Shown: in pieces, positions 26,901 through 35,239 of the stretch
Layout: each line of letters begins with the position of its first letter
How positions within the stretch are numbered: position 1 is the stretch's first letter
Source: Panulirus ornatus
Lineage: Eukaryota; Arthropoda; Malacostraca; Decapoda; Palinuridae
DNA: 64,000 nucleotides
Direction: 5' to 3'
Assembly: GCF_036320965.1 (NCBI RefSeq)
Contig: NC_092287.1
Coordinates: 3,872,297-3,936,296 of the forward strand
Translations under genes and position numbers: made by a program
Notes under the pieces: generated by a model
Told to the model about the DNA's origin: nothing
Databases searched by the model: none
What the model saw: only the letters and a program-made list of their open reading frames with translations

Positions 26901-29900
26901 GATATATACAAGTATACAAATGTGAGTAGAGATGGTCAGCGTATTAATTGATAGGCACGTAAAAGAGAGACTTCTGGATGTAAATATGCTGAGAGGGGCA
27001 GCTGGTGGGATGTCAGATCACTATCTTGTGAAGGCAAGGGTGAAGATTTGTAGAGGGTTTCAAAAAAGAGGAGACAGTGTTAGGGAGAACACAGCGGTGA
27101 GAGTAAGTGAGCTTGGAAAGGACACTTGTGTGAAGAAATACCAGGAGAGCTTTAGTGTAGAATGGCAAAGGGTGAGAGCAAATGAAGTGAAGGGAATGGT
27201 TGAGGGATGGTATGTATTTAGGGAAGCAGTGATGGGATGTGCAAGAGATGCATGAGGCATGCAAAAGGTGTGAAGTGGGCAGATTAGAGAGGGTAATGAG
27301 TGATGGAATGAAGTAAAGTTGCAAGTGAAAGAGAAAAGAGTTGTTTGGGTGGTACATACAAGGAAAGAGTGCAAACTACTGGGAGTTGTATAAGAGAAAG
27401 CAGCAAGAGGTCAAAAGGAAGGTGCAGGGGATGAAAAAGAGGGCAAATGAGAGTTTGGGTCTGTGGCAGGGGTGTGTGATGTCACCATGGTTGCTTGATT
27501 TGTTCATGGATGGAATGGTGAGGGAAGTAAATGCAAGTGTCTTGAAGAGAGGGGCGAGTATGCAGTCTTTGGGGGAAGAGAGAGCCTGGGATTTGAGTCA
27601 ATTGATGTTTGCTGATGATGCAATACTGATGACAGATTCAAGTGAGAAATTACAGAAGTTGGTGACCATGTTTGGAAGGGTGTATGAGAGGAGGACATTT
27701 AGAGAAAATGTAAATAAAAGCAAGGTTATCAGTTTTAGCAGCATTAAGGGGCAGGTTGGTTGGGGTGTGAGTTTGAGTGGAGAACACTTGGAGGAAGTGA
27801 AGTCTTTTTGCTACCTGAGAGTGGACATGGTAGCTTATGGAACCATAGAAGCAGAAGTGAGTCATATGGTGGGTAAGGAGGGAGAAGGTTCTGGAGGCAC
27901 TGAAGAATGTGTGGGGAAAAGAATGTTACCTGGGAAGGCAAAATGGGTATGCTTGAGCTTGAAGGTATAGTAGTGCCATCAATATTGTATGGATGTAAGG
28001 CATGAGCTATAGATGAGGTTGTGCAGAGAACTGTTCATAGTATGTCCAGTTTCATTTGCAGTGACATTGTTATATAATCCGCAGTATTCTTTTTTCTTTA
28101 GTGTAGTACATTAACTTGGTATCTCATTATCAGTAATACTTTACAGTACTATATTTTTGACATTGACAAATTTCTACTGACTGTAACAGTTTTTCCTAAC
28201 ACAACAGAATATTTTGACTCTAGAATTGTTTTCCATAGTGACATTCCTTTTCATTTTGATATCCACTTGAACTAATAATACTGATCTCTTGTGGGACAGA
28301 TGTGTGAATCCATGCCGTGACGCATGTGGTGAAAATGCTTATTGTGAAGTAGTGAACAGTCGTGCTGTCTGCAAATGCCCTGAGTACTACAAGGGAGACC
28401 CTCATAGCAGGTGAGTAACAAACAGATACGTACAAGGCAACATGAATATAGAAGTCTCCCTGTCACACACACACACACACCTGAATATGTTTGTGCCCAA
28501 CATCAGTCAGATGGAATGGGGTGCAGGTCATGGAAAGCATTGAAATGTCGAGAAAAGACATTAACAGAGTACTAAAGGGTTTTGACACATTTAAGGTCGT
28601 TGTCCAGATGAAATTCCCCTATACATGCTGAAGATGATTGCAAATACATTTGGCAGGCCATTTGAAATACTACTAAATATATCACCAGAGAGAGGTAAAG
28701 TGTTAAGAAATTGGAAGGGGGCAAAGATCGTACATGTCTTTCAGAGAGGAGACTGGGAGGGTACACTACAGACCAGTCTTACTGATGCAAGTAGTCTGTA
28801 AAGTACTGGAAAAGAAAAGCTGAAAGCAAATGGATGACTGCTTGCAAAGGAAAGACTACCTAAGGGAGAGACAGCATGGTTTCAGGGAAAGGATATTATG
28901 CGTAATGAACTTTAGATTCTTATGCAAGAGGGGGTCTTGTTTTAGACAAAATAGTAGGCTACATGAATTACCTTTATCTGGATTGACAGGGAAAAATTAC
29001 TAAAGTGGAACGAAGGGAACTAAGGATGCATGTCAGAGAAGCCTTCCTGAAATAGGTTAAGGTCACCAGTTGCCAGCCATAGGGTTCTGTTCTCAGACAA
29101 TTGCTACTCCTGACGTATGGGAATGACTTGCCAGAAAGACTGGATTCCTACCCAAATATGTTTACAGATGATGCCAAGGTCAAGAGATAAGTTAACAGCA
29201 AGAAGGATTGCAATAACTTACATGGAGACCCATACAAGCTCCAAATTTGATTGGTTACGTGATTGATGGAATTCAACCCATATACGTGCAAAGTTATTAG
29301 GATTGGACACAGTGAAAGAAGGACTTATTATGAGCATTATATAGCTGAAAATAAGTTTTAGATCTCTCCATAAGAGAGAGACTTGGGAGTTGACATCATC
29401 CTCAAACTGTTGCCAGTCCCAATTTGAGATAACAGTAAAGAAGAAAAATGTTTGCTGACTTGGATTTAAGTACATTAATAAGAAAATATTCACTAAGCTT
29501 TTCACATTCTACAATTGGCCAGAACTAGCATTTGCTTCTCAGTTTTTGTCACTGCACATAAAGATGGTACTAGAATTAAGAGATGAGTCACAGGGAAAGG
29601 CTAGAGGCCATTTTGTCCACTATGGCAGAGAGGAGTAAGGGCTGACCTGATCAAAACCTTTGTTTTTAAACCAGTTTGATGACATATTTAGTGAACAAGT
29701 TTTTGAAAGATGTAGGGATGAAACAACCAGAGAATCTCACATGAAATTTATTAAGAAACATCAGAAAAGTTGTAAAGAAGTGCTTTTATAGTATGAGTAA
29801 TGGATAAATGGAATAAACTGAATAACAAAAATTTGAATGTGGTCAGGTGACAGAATTTAAAAAATTGTTTGATGGTAGAAAAGGTTCAAGAGATGGGGCC

Positions 29901-31065
29901 TTACAAGTGTAAAACTGCATCCTTATATAGAACAAACAGGTATTTACAAAAAAAAGGTAATTACAGACATACAATCAATAACACTGGAATATTTAAGAAA
30001 TATCAATAGTGTCTTGAAACTTCATTGCATTTACTTATTTGCAGCATTAGGGGACTTTTAGATCTCATTCTTTTAATGCAGACAGACACTCCCCTTTCTC
30101 ATCACATATCAAGATTCCTTCCTTGTTCCCTTGCAGGTGCTTTGCTGAGTGCATATCCCACGATGAATGTCCCAGCCACAGGGCATGCATCAAGCTGCAG
30201 TGTGGTGATCCCTGTGAAGGGGCATGCGGCACGGGTGCCTTGTGTAAAGTAGAAGACCACAAGCCCATCTGTTCCTGCCCTAAGGATTATACTGGTCATC
30301 CCTTCGAGTCCTGCCGTCCCTTCACTCCAGGTAGGGAGGGCAGTTTGCATGCACAACAAATTTAAAATTTTACCTTTGGTTTAGGACAATAGGTAAGCCT
30401 CTATCTCACTGTGTTCGTCAGAACAGCACTGAAGTTCTTAGTACTTTACATATGTATCTTAGAATGTTGTACATATTGCTAACAACCATAAAAGCAAAAA
30501 AGTTATCTCATGTTGTTCTTGCATTACAGCTGACCTCTGCAACCCCAACCCATGTGGCAGTGGAGCAGACTGCACTCCAGGCTACAGCAGATCAGGTGAA
30601 AATAGACCTGTATGCACATGCCCTACTGGCTACATTGGCGACCCTCTTGTATCCTGCTCTAAAGGCGAATGTGATTCGGACAGTCAGTGTCTCTCTCATC
30701 AGGCCTGTTACCGCTACATGTGCATGGTTAGTTTTTACCACAGCCAGTCAGACTGATTCTTTTTTAAAGATTCTTGCAATATCATTACAAATTGTAGCTT
30801 AGTAACTAAGTAGGGAGATGTATTAGAGCATCATCAGGTTTTTGTGGCTACTTTTGTCAGTAATGGTGCTTGATTCCTTAATATTTTATTTCTTCAGGAC
30901 CCTTGCTACACAAGTGTTGGCAGTGTGTGTGGAGAGAATGCTGCTTGTGTTGTGAAAAATCACAAGCCTGTTTGCTCCTGCCCACGGGGATATGATGGAG
31001 ATGCCCGTGAATCCTGTTTCCCTTCCGCAGGCAGCTATGCCCCTGGCAGAGGCAGGAGGAGTTAA
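5344..31065 (+). CDS. secreted multi-EGF / DPY-module protein (Dumpy-like), 12-exon gene
   Basis: The model joins 5344-5404, 8277-9296, 9379-9429, 15398-15647, 17126-17295, 22116-22283, 22708-22884, 25745-25916, 28300-28410, 30137-30330, 30530-30726 and 30898-31065, giving 2739 nt and 912 residues. The order is a signal peptide (1-18), a Pro/Ser/Glu-rich segment to about 240, a divergent Cys module from Cys245, a basic His/Arg-rich linker, then nine EGF-like modules with the PCGxNAxC...CxCPxGYxGDPxxxC pattern. Five DPY-type linkers (ECxSDxECPxxxAC) sit between them. This EGF-DPY alternation is known from Dumpy, a giant arthropod extracellular matrix protein of cuticle-epithelium attachment. 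Here I see no ZP domain and no membrane segment, so a soluble or matrix protein is inferred. Every splice phase matches and no internal stop remains. The exact function is unknown; missed small exons are possible. Confidence 0.82.
6504..6543 (+). repeat. (CA)n microsatellite
   Basis: A pure CA tract of about 40 bp in intron 1. Confidence 0.95.
7207..7273. repeat. 67-nt foldback hairpin
   Basis: The arms ctatgaatttgcat and atgcaaattcatag pair perfectly (14 bp). After a partly mismatched 9-nt stretch an inner 8-bp stem, catgagta/tactcatg, closes a 5-nt loop. It lies in intron 1. It could be a microRNA-like hairpin or a small palindromic element. Confidence 0.6.
7841..7912 (+). repeat. (TC)n microsatellite
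   Basis: A pure TC tract of about 72 bp in intron 1. It produces artefactual Ser-Leu and Arg-Glu frames on the two strands. Confidence 0.95.
8277..9296 (+). CDS. exon 2: Pro-rich segment plus divergent Cys module
   Basis: The acceptor follows a pyrimidine tract (tttctacatcttcag) and the donor is ttat|gtaagc, phase 1 on both sides. About 220 residues rich in Pro, Ser, Glu and Leu (for example [10 protein letters not shown]) look disordered and could carry O-glycans. A Cys-rich module follows, with [19 protein letters not shown], then GNAVC and CVCPDKF, resembling an EGF or EB-type unit. The end is basic and Gly/His-rich ([18 protein letters not shown]). The frame stays open upstream to 8087 and downstream to a stop at 9326-9328, so the exon edges rest on splice signals and phase. 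Confidence 0.8.
9379..9429 (+). CDS. exon 3: small candidate exon
   Basis: This 51-nt exon follows a strong acceptor (tgtgttttgcattttcag) only 82 nt after exon 2 and ends at the donor cgac|gtaagc. It is phase 1 on both sides, so it can be included or skipped without breaking the frame. It encodes [16 protein letters not shown]. If the donor is not used, the frame runs on through [17 protein letters not shown] to a stop at 9483-9485, which would make a short alternative C-terminus. Confidence 0.55.
9885..10225 (+). repeat. 60-bp minisatellite, about 6 copies
   Basis: The core tgcatggtgtcacttatgggtgacc recurs at about 9893, 9952, 10012, 10072, 10132 and 10183 with variation, a period near 60 bp. 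It lies in intron 3. Confidence 0.75.
10536..10608 (+). mobile_element. non-autonomous RTE-derived module, tail only
   Basis: It holds ctcagtcctctgttcttaac, then ctacctcgctaatgcgggaaatgg. This is the 3' end of the short module found complete at 10641, followed directly by (TA)n. Confidence 0.6.
10609..10641. repeat. (TA)n microsatellite
   Basis: A TA tract of about 33 bp between two plus-strand modules. Confidence 0.95.
10641..10860 (+). mobile_element. short non-autonomous RTE-derived module (SINE-like), complete
   Basis: The first part (tatccctaggga, gtagaaggcgactaaaa, ggggctggaaatcccctctc) matches the 5' UTR of the RTE copy at 17672-17800. The last part (ctgttcttaacgctacc, then a gctaacgtgggaaatgg tail) resembles that element's 3' tail. 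About 220 bp lie between, with no coding capacity. It ends in (A/T)-rich sequence. Other copies lie at 13320, 50717 and 51370. Confidence 0.65.
10861..10903. repeat. (TA)n followed by T-run
   Basis: About 20 bp of TA and about 24 T. The T-run is the A-tail of the minus-strand RTE copy that follows. Confidence 0.9.
10904..11905 (-). mobile_element. RTE-like copy, 5'-truncated, open frame
   Basis: The minus-strand frame 11905-11089 is intact from just before the RT active site ([21 protein letters not shown]) through [25 protein letters not shown], and [14 protein letters not shown] to the end. The tail at 10906-10970 is the family tail with the short 3' UTR. The 5' end stops at a (TA)n tract. 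The lack of stops suggests recent insertion. Confidence 0.85.
11906..11961. repeat. (TA)n/(GT)n compound microsatellite
   Basis: About 20 bp of TA run into about 36 bp of interrupted GT. Confidence 0.9.
11962..12058 (+). mobile_element. RTE 3' tail fragment, plus strand
   Basis: It contains only the final tail (gggccatttctttcgtctg, then ttaccTcacaaacacggga). It faces a minus-strand tail at 12180 across a long (TA)n tract. Confidence 0.75.
12083..12155. repeat. (TA)n microsatellite
   Basis: A TA tract of about 73 bp between two inverted RTE tails. Confidence 0.95.
12178..13250 (-). mobile_element. RTE-like copy, 5'-truncated, long 3' UTR
   Basis: The minus-strand coding part (13250-12608) runs from [17 protein letters not shown] to the ORF end and stays open. 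The 3' UTR is the long form, with the extra 200-bp segment (gggcctggatgtgg...) missing from the copies at 818 and 10904. The 5' end stops at (TA)n 13250-13316. A (CA)n tract lies at 12326-12369. Confidence 0.85.
13250..13316. repeat. (TA)n microsatellite
   Basis: A TA tract of about 67 bp at the junction between an RTE copy and a short module. Confidence 0.95.
13317..13530 (-). mobile_element. short non-autonomous RTE-derived module
   Basis: Minus-strand copy of the module at 10641. The tail is a T-run, then ccatttcctgcattagcgag and gttaagaacagaggactgag. The head part is gtcgccttctatgacatgca. It lacks the first bases of the head. Confidence 0.7.
15398..15647 (+). CDS. exon 4: linker and EGF-like module 1
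   Basis: A short Arg/Pro-rich linker ([11 protein letters not shown]) leads into an EGF-like module: [26 protein letters not shown], then NGCKPQC. The donor is cttc|gtaagt, phase 2. The acceptor is less certain. An AG ending at 15397 and another ending at 15421 give the same phase; the first has a poor pyrimidine tract. If exon 3 is skipped, the later acceptor would create a TAG across the junction, which favours 15398. Confidence 0.75.
15655..16400 (+). repeat. degenerate ~35-45-bp repeat resembling splice sites
   Basis: Units such as gagtataattgctgtag, gagtacagttagtctctgtg and gtagttagtttcag recur every 35-45 bases. They closely resemble the start of the intron itself (gtaagtataattactttcag). 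The array is old and irregular. Confidence 0.45.
17126..17295 (+). CDS. exon 5: DPY linker and EGF-like module 2
   Basis: After the acceptor catctctttcag the exon gives [10 protein letters not shown] (DPY-type linker), then [12 protein letters not shown] and [16 protein letters not shown]. The donor is ggaac|gtgagt, phase 1. Together with the end of exon 4 this forms the usual EGF-DPY-EGF arrangement. Confidence 0.85.
17600..17628 (+). other. possible alternative 3' terminal exon
   Basis: A very strong pyrimidine tract and acceptor (ttttctatttttcttttttag) ends at 17599. Joined in phase to exon 5 it would encode PEMAQQLMP and then TAG at 17626-17628. This would end the protein after module 2, at about 526 residues. 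A retrotransposon starts about 45 bp downstream. Whether the site is used is unknown. Confidence 0.35.
17672..21195 (+). mobile_element. RTE-like non-LTR retrotransposon, near full length, decayed
   Basis: This is the most complete copy of the main element in the window, inserted in intron 5 of the EGF/DPY gene. From 5' to 3' it has a 5' UTR (ttatccctggg..., 17672-17860), an apurinic-type endonuclease region (17999-18470, with [12 protein letters not shown]), a linker region (18930-19220), and a reverse transcriptase with [42 protein letters not shown] [10 protein letters not shown] and the [10 protein letters not shown] active-site box (19300-20126). The C-terminal [11 protein letters not shown] and [14 protein letters not shown] region (20350-20810) and a 3' UTR with the CGCTGCCTCGCTAATGTGGGAG tail follow. 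Many stops and frameshifts (for example TAG at 18218-18220) show it is dead. The length of about 3.3 kb and single endonuclease-RT layout favour the RTE clade. Confidence 0.85.
21240..21545 (-). mobile_element. RTE 3' UTR fragment, tail-to-tail with the copy at 17672
   Basis: Read on the minus strand, this matches the 3' UTR and tail of the element just upstream: an aggaatggatgaaggcaagc-like segment, then gggccattcttcttctgtttcc and a ctgcctcactgacgtgggaa hairpin. It has no coding part. The two tails face each other across about 45 bp of AT-rich DNA. Confidence 0.7.
21802..21894 (+). repeat. (CT)n microsatellite
   Basis: An almost pure CT tract of about 93 bp with one TT interruption. It makes artefactual Ser-Leu frames. 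Confidence 0.95.
22116..22283 (+). CDS. exon 6: EGF-like module 3
   Basis: The acceptor is ggtgtttcag and the donor attg|gtaagg, phase 1 to 1. The exon gives a short linker, then [30 protein letters not shown] and RRGQC. This is a typical Dumpy-type EGF unit. Confidence 0.88.
22708..22884 (+). CDS. exon 7: DPY linker and EGF-like module 4
   Basis: The acceptor is tttcctccttcag and the donor cctc|gtaagt, phase 1 to 1. It encodes [15 protein letters not shown] (DPY-type), [14 protein letters not shown], and [16 protein letters not shown]. It completes the linker begun by the RGQCI end of exon 6. Confidence 0.88.
23240..23545 (-). mobile_element. RTE 3' fragment
   Basis: On the minus strand this corresponds to the end of the RT ORF and the 3' UTR of the main element (for example ggtaaaccatggaaaggtct). 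It is diverged and lies in intron 7, adjoining a plus-strand copy at 23548, so the two are inverted relative to each other. Confidence 0.65.
23848..23909 (+). repeat. (GA)n microsatellite inside RTE fragment
   Basis: A pure GA tract of about 62 bp, located where the parent element has GAGAGA-rich purine sequence, so it may have expanded from it. Confidence 0.95.
24035..24285 (+). repeat. ~22-bp tandem array (AAGTTGGTCATGATGATTTG)
   Basis: About eleven degenerate copies of a 22-bp unit (aagttggtcatgatgatt and aagttggtaaagatgatt variants) lie inside a retroelement fragment. The repeat is not present in the other copies of the element. Confidence 0.8.
25085..25600 (+). mobile_element. CR1/Jockey-type LINE relics
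   Basis: Positions 25085-25170 match the 3' UTR-like sequence at 29885-29965 (gttcaagagatggggcc). Positions 25290-25580 encode a decayed C-terminus of a CR1/Jockey-type [35 protein letters not shown]. Several stops are present. Confidence 0.55.
25745..25916 (+). CDS. exon 8: EGF-like module 5 and DPY linker
   Basis: It encodes [28 protein letters not shown] and [16 protein letters not shown]. The donor is atat|gtaagt, phase 2. Two acceptors in tandem give the same frame: ttatcttccag ending at 25744 (used here) and ctgtttcag ending at 25699. The upstream choice would add 15 residues ([13 protein letters not shown] region). Confidence 0.87.
26276..28035 (+). mobile_element. RTE-like copy with internal deletion
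   Basis: A second plus-strand copy of the main element lies in intron 8. It starts with the same 5' UTR (ttatcccttgggtagagg), continues through the endonuclease and linker regions (26932-27255), then jumps near 27455 to the [20 protein letters not shown] part of the RT and the [11 protein letters not shown] box. The N-terminal RT motifs are missing, so there is an internal deletion. It ends near 28035 without the family tail. Confidence 0.75.
28300..28410 (+). CDS. exon 9: EGF-like module 6
   Basis: The acceptor is cttgtgggacag and the donor agcag|gtgagt, phase 2 to 2. It gives [15 protein letters not shown] and [15 protein letters not shown]. The cysteines CVNPC complete the DPY linker of exon 8. 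Confidence 0.87.
28530..29965 (+). mobile_element. CR1/Jockey-type LINE relic
   Basis: A decayed RT reads [20 protein letters not shown], then QRGD (compare the NWK-AxIVPIFKKGD motif of CR1/Jockey-like elements). It continues to a C-terminal [14 protein letters not shown] segment near 29585 and a 3' part (gttcaagagatggggcc). Multiple stops. It fills intron 9 of the EGF/DPY gene. Confidence 0.65.
30137..30330 (+). CDS. exon 10: DPY linker and EGF-like module 7
   Basis: The acceptor is ttgttcccttgcag and the donor tccag|gtaggg, phase 2 to 1. It encodes [17 protein letters not shown] (DPY), [15 protein letters not shown], and [16 protein letters not shown]. Confidence 0.88.
30530..30726 (+). 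CDS. exon 11: EGF-like module 8 and DPY linker
   Basis: The acceptor is ttcttgcattacag and the donor gcatg|gttagt, phase 1 to 0. It encodes [30 protein letters not shown], and [21 protein letters not shown] is a weaker donor than the others, but phase and the following exon support it. Confidence 0.85.
30898..31065 (+). CDS. exon 12: final EGF-like module and stop
   Basis: The acceptor is ttttatttcttcag, phase 0. It encodes [33 protein letters not shown] and a short basic end [10 protein letters not shown], then TAA at 31063-31065. There is no ZP domain, transmembrane helix or GPI-type tail. Confidence 0.87.
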   Translation, partial: DPCYTSVGSVCGENAACVVKNHKPVCSCPRGYDGDARESCFPSAGSYAPGRGRRS

Positions 31066-32339
31066 AAGAATTACAAGAAGTGGCGACGAGAGTGGAAAAA
31101 TGTTGACAGCAAGTAAAGGGGAGAGAGGGAGGGTAACAGAGAAACAAGTTAAAGTCAGGTCTGAAAATTTGTTGGCGGTAAAACTTTGGTATTGAATATC
31201 GAGGTTATTATGGCTGTGTTACAAATCTTCTAAAGAAGTATATCAAAGAAACCAACTTGGACATCCTTAGACTGTGCTCTAACACTTGGATTCATGGGAA
31301 TGAATGCATCAACTGCTAATAAGGATATGTTAGAAACTTAGCTCTCAATTTTTTTATTCTGTTCTAAAACTAATGCATATTTAGTTACAACAATTTTAAG
31401 GCAAAATAACGGGAAATTATTTCATGGAAAATAGGATAGGACAAGTTGCACATGTTGAGTTCTTCAACCTGTTGATCTTATTACCTATGCAAAGGTCAGG
31501 GTTGCATATTCTCTGTTTAGGAGGATTTGCACATTGATCCACTGCATCCAAGTTTACTTTGTCATTACTATTTTCATATAACCGTATGTAGATCTACACA
31601 CATTTTTTTTTCTTGTCCACAAATGCACTTTAAAAGCAAGCCAGCAAAACATATTGTAACAAAAAATTACCCTAGGGCTGTTGCTTACAGTGGTACTAAA
31701 TACGAACCAAATCAATCATCTGAATGTGTTTCTGCTTTACCTAGTCATTCTTTACTAAATGTGTAGAAAATGGGAGCAGGTGTTTACAAAGTTGAACTTT
31801 TAGAGAAAATGGGGTATAGGATTTAACAGCATAATATGTTTTAGAAGGCTGTCTCTTCGAGTTTTTCTGATGGAATCTCAGCTCCAATGACCTAGTGAGC
31901 CCTTTATAAAACGTTCTGATTGAGGTTTATTTTTGGAGAGATGGGGGGCTTTATTTAATGCTCATTTGGATTACTGCAGTCCCCTTCTGGAAAAAGGCTG
32001 CAGTCAGGATCACTATTCAGATCTCCTCTGGTGCTTGAGGATTCCAGTTCCTGTGTAATTATCCCTGATTACAGAAATCCTCGGAATGAGCCTTCGCCCT
32101 CTTCTTATATCAGTTATGGGTCACACGAAATAACCCACTAATATATTTTTTTCGTATATATAAATAAAAAATTTAAAATCTTGCCGCTCTTTTTATTTTT
32201 CCCTAAAAAATGAGATGGTTTACAGTGATGAGAAATGCATGGCAGCAGTGCTACTGTAATAGGTATGTTGAGTACATGTATTGTAAGAGGTTTGGAAGGA
32301 TTAAGATAAAATGTATAGATACACTGCAAATGAACACCA
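31066..32339 (+). other. 3' UTR and downstream non-coding DNA
   Basis: No further coding exon is seen. The only clear AATAAA downstream is at 32163-32168, about 1.1 kb after the stop; it could be the poly(A) signal, but variant signals closer to the stop cannot be excluded. Confidence 0.4.
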
Positions 32340-32738
32340 GATGCATTAGAGTGGGCCTACTGGTGTGTTGTGCGTAATGATACATGTATTACAGCACTGG
32401 CTTATAGGAGTGTTATGCATCATGGTAAGTGCTGAAGTGTGGGCTTATAAATGTTTTATGCATCTGACAACTTGCAATATGGACCTCCAGGTGTTTTGCA
32501 TTTAGATATCTTGCAGTGTTGGGTATCATGTTTGCTGTGGATTATAACAACTGTTTTAGCAAGAGCCACCAGTATGTTGTGCATTGTAATATGTTAAAGT
32601 GCGGGCCTTTAGGTGTGTTGTAGATTATGACAACAGTGTTGCTCTGTGGGCTTGTGTGTGCACTGTGGATTGCGTTGCAGTGTGGACTTGCACGTATGTT
32701 ATGCATTATGACAAAAGTTTTAAAGTGTGCACCTATAG
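32340..32738 (+). repeat. ~40-bp satellite, left part
   Basis: Degenerate units with the core gtgttatgcattatgacaa recur at about 32364, 32409, 32453, 32491, 32533, 32574, 32614, 32658 and 32696. The array is cut by the retroelement copy that follows and resumes near 34990. Confidence 0.6.
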
Positions 32739-32744
32739 TTTTTT

Positions 32745-34930
32745 GTTTTTCTTTATTACTAGTTCATCTTTTCCCACATCAGCAAGGTAGCACCAGGACC
32801 ATATGAAGAGAGGCTGCATTCACTCACATGTGTTCTCCAGCTGTCATGTGAATTGTGTTGAAACCACTGCCCTGAATCCACATCCAGGCCCCACATCTTT
32901 CTATGGTTTTTCCTTCCTGCTACAAATGCTCTGGTTCAGCCCATTAACAGTATATTGCTCCCTGTACACTACACCGCTTAAGTTCACTATATCCAGTGCA
33001 TGCCTTTCATGCTCTTGCATGTTTAGGCCCCAGTCACTCCAAATCTTGTTTCACTCTCTCCTTCCAACTTCACTGTGGTCTCCCCCTTCTTGTCCTCCAC
33101 TTCTGACACACATAACTTCTTTGTCAACCTTTCCTCATTCATTCTCTCCATATGTCCAAAACCTTTTAGCTTTCCCTCTTCAGCTCTCTCTGCCACACTC
33201 ATCATATTACCACACATTTTACTTACTCTTTTATTCCACAACCAAACCACCCCACATCAGACATTATCCTCAAACATTTAATTTCCAACACATCCACACA
33301 TTCTCATGTACAGTCCATGCTTCGCATCCATACATCATTCGGACTATTATTCCTTCAAACATACCCATTTTCGCCCTCCCAGATGTTGCCCTCTCTTTGA
33401 ACACATTCTCCAATGCTCCAAGAGCCTTCACCTCATCACCCACCTTCTAATTAACTTTAGTTTCCATGCTTCCAAATTATCTGTCCCTCTCCCCTACTGA
33501 GCTCAACAACCTTGCTTTTATTTGTATTTACTTTCAACTTCCTCCTTTCACACACTTTTCCAAACTCAGTCACCAACTTCCATAGTTTCTCATTCAAATT
33601 GGCCACCAGTTCTATATCATCTGTAAAAACAACTCTCACTTCCCTTGGTCCCTCACCCCGTACAGACTGCACATTCGTCCCTTTCTTCCAAGACCCCTTG
33701 CATTGACCTCCCTCCATCCTATCCATAAACAAACACTCGTGGTTACATGACATGACCCTTCTGCAGACCATTCTTCACCTGGAACCACTCGCTTCCCTCT
33801 CTTCCTACTCTTATACATGGCATAAACTCTTGGGAAAAACTTGTCAACGCTGCTAGCACCTTTTCTCCCATATCTTATATTCGTAAGACCTTCCACAAGT
33901 TATCTCAGTCAACCTTATCATATGCTTTCTGCAGATCCATACATGCCACATATAAATCCGACCCTCTGCATATTTCTCACAATTTTCAAAGGAAGCATCC
34001 AATTCATATTTTCCTTACCTTGCTCCACCCTCTCGTCACCACTTTTGTATGCAACTTACAATGTACACTTAACAATCATACCCATTTAATCTGAACTCTC
34101 ACTTTTAATCCCCTTGCATATATAGTCACAGATGACTATATATGCATTCCGCCAAATATACTGAAACTCATAACTAACCAATCAACAAATCACCCCCTTC
34201 CTTAAGAAATTCAGCTGCAATACTGTGCAATCCATTAGCGCTGCCACATTTCATCTGCACCTCTTCTCTCTTCGATATACCACTTTCCATTACCCTCCCT
34301 TTCCACCTCCCTCCCCCCAAACCCACACCAGATAGTCGAATATAAGTCAACCTATCATCAAACACGTTTAACAGTTCTTCAATATAACGACCTGTTGACC
34401 ACTTTCCTATTCGCCCCCTTCACCAGTTTCCAATTTTCTCTTGTTTTATTCACAATTAGCTTTCTTCCAAAACTTCTTATACTCCCCGATGTCCGCTGAT
34501 ACTTGCTCACCCCAGTTTTCATTTGCCTTCTTTTAACTCGTATATTCTTGAGCTTCTGCCGTTTTCTCGTGTACATTTCCTAATCATTGCCTCCTTCCAC
34601 GTAAGTTCCGCCCGTACACTTCAGTTTTCTATTTCAACAACAACTTTACTTCGTCAGCTCACCACTCGCCACCCTTTCTCATTTGCCATCTTCCATCTTC
34701 TGCACTTGCCAGAACTGCTTTTCAAATCCCTCCTATCCCTCACCTACTCTCCTATTTTCGTTTACTTTCACCTTTTGCCATTCAACATGTCACTCCTGGG
34801 AGTTCTTCACGCAAGCATATCTTCCAAGTTCACTTACTTTCAACCACCCATATCGTTTCAACTCTTTTCCCGAAAACCTCTACAAATCTTCACCCTAGCC
34901 GGTTATGATCTGCCATTTTGCCAGCTACCC
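32745..34930 (-). mobile_element. RTE-like copy inserted in a satellite, decayed
   Basis: On the minus strand this matches the main element from the region just after the endonuclease to the long 3' UTR. It includes FTDDIELVANLNEKLWKLVTE (a degraded active-site region, near 33600-33660) and GHMERMNEERLTKKL (33100-33190). Many stops and frameshifts. It splits the satellite units on either side. Confidence 0.75.
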
Positions 34931-34984
34931 CTTCGAGCCCTCACAGCACCTTCACTTTTAAGAGTCTATTTATTGCACCCCTAT

Positions 34985-35195
34985 CACAAGCAAATGACGT
35001 GTTGCGAGTCTGGGCTTAACAAGTGTGTCGTGTACTAACAAGTGTAGCGATGTTGGCCGACAATTTGTTGCGGTGTGTGGGTTTATGCGTTGTGTATTAT
35101 GACGTGTTAAACCGTGGTCGTGCAGATGATGTGCATTATGACATGCTGCGTGGGGCGCACTGTCGTTTTTTGTGTGCAGAATGTTACACTGGAAC
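34985..35195 (+). repeat. ~40-bp satellite, right part
   Basis: Units such as gtgggtttatgcgttgtgta and gatgtgcattatgacatgctg match the array at 32340-32738, showing both were one array before the retroelement inserted. Confidence 0.55.
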
Positions 35196-35239
35196 GCCGA
35201 GCAGTGCTAAAGTGTACTAGAAAAATATACATATCTGGC

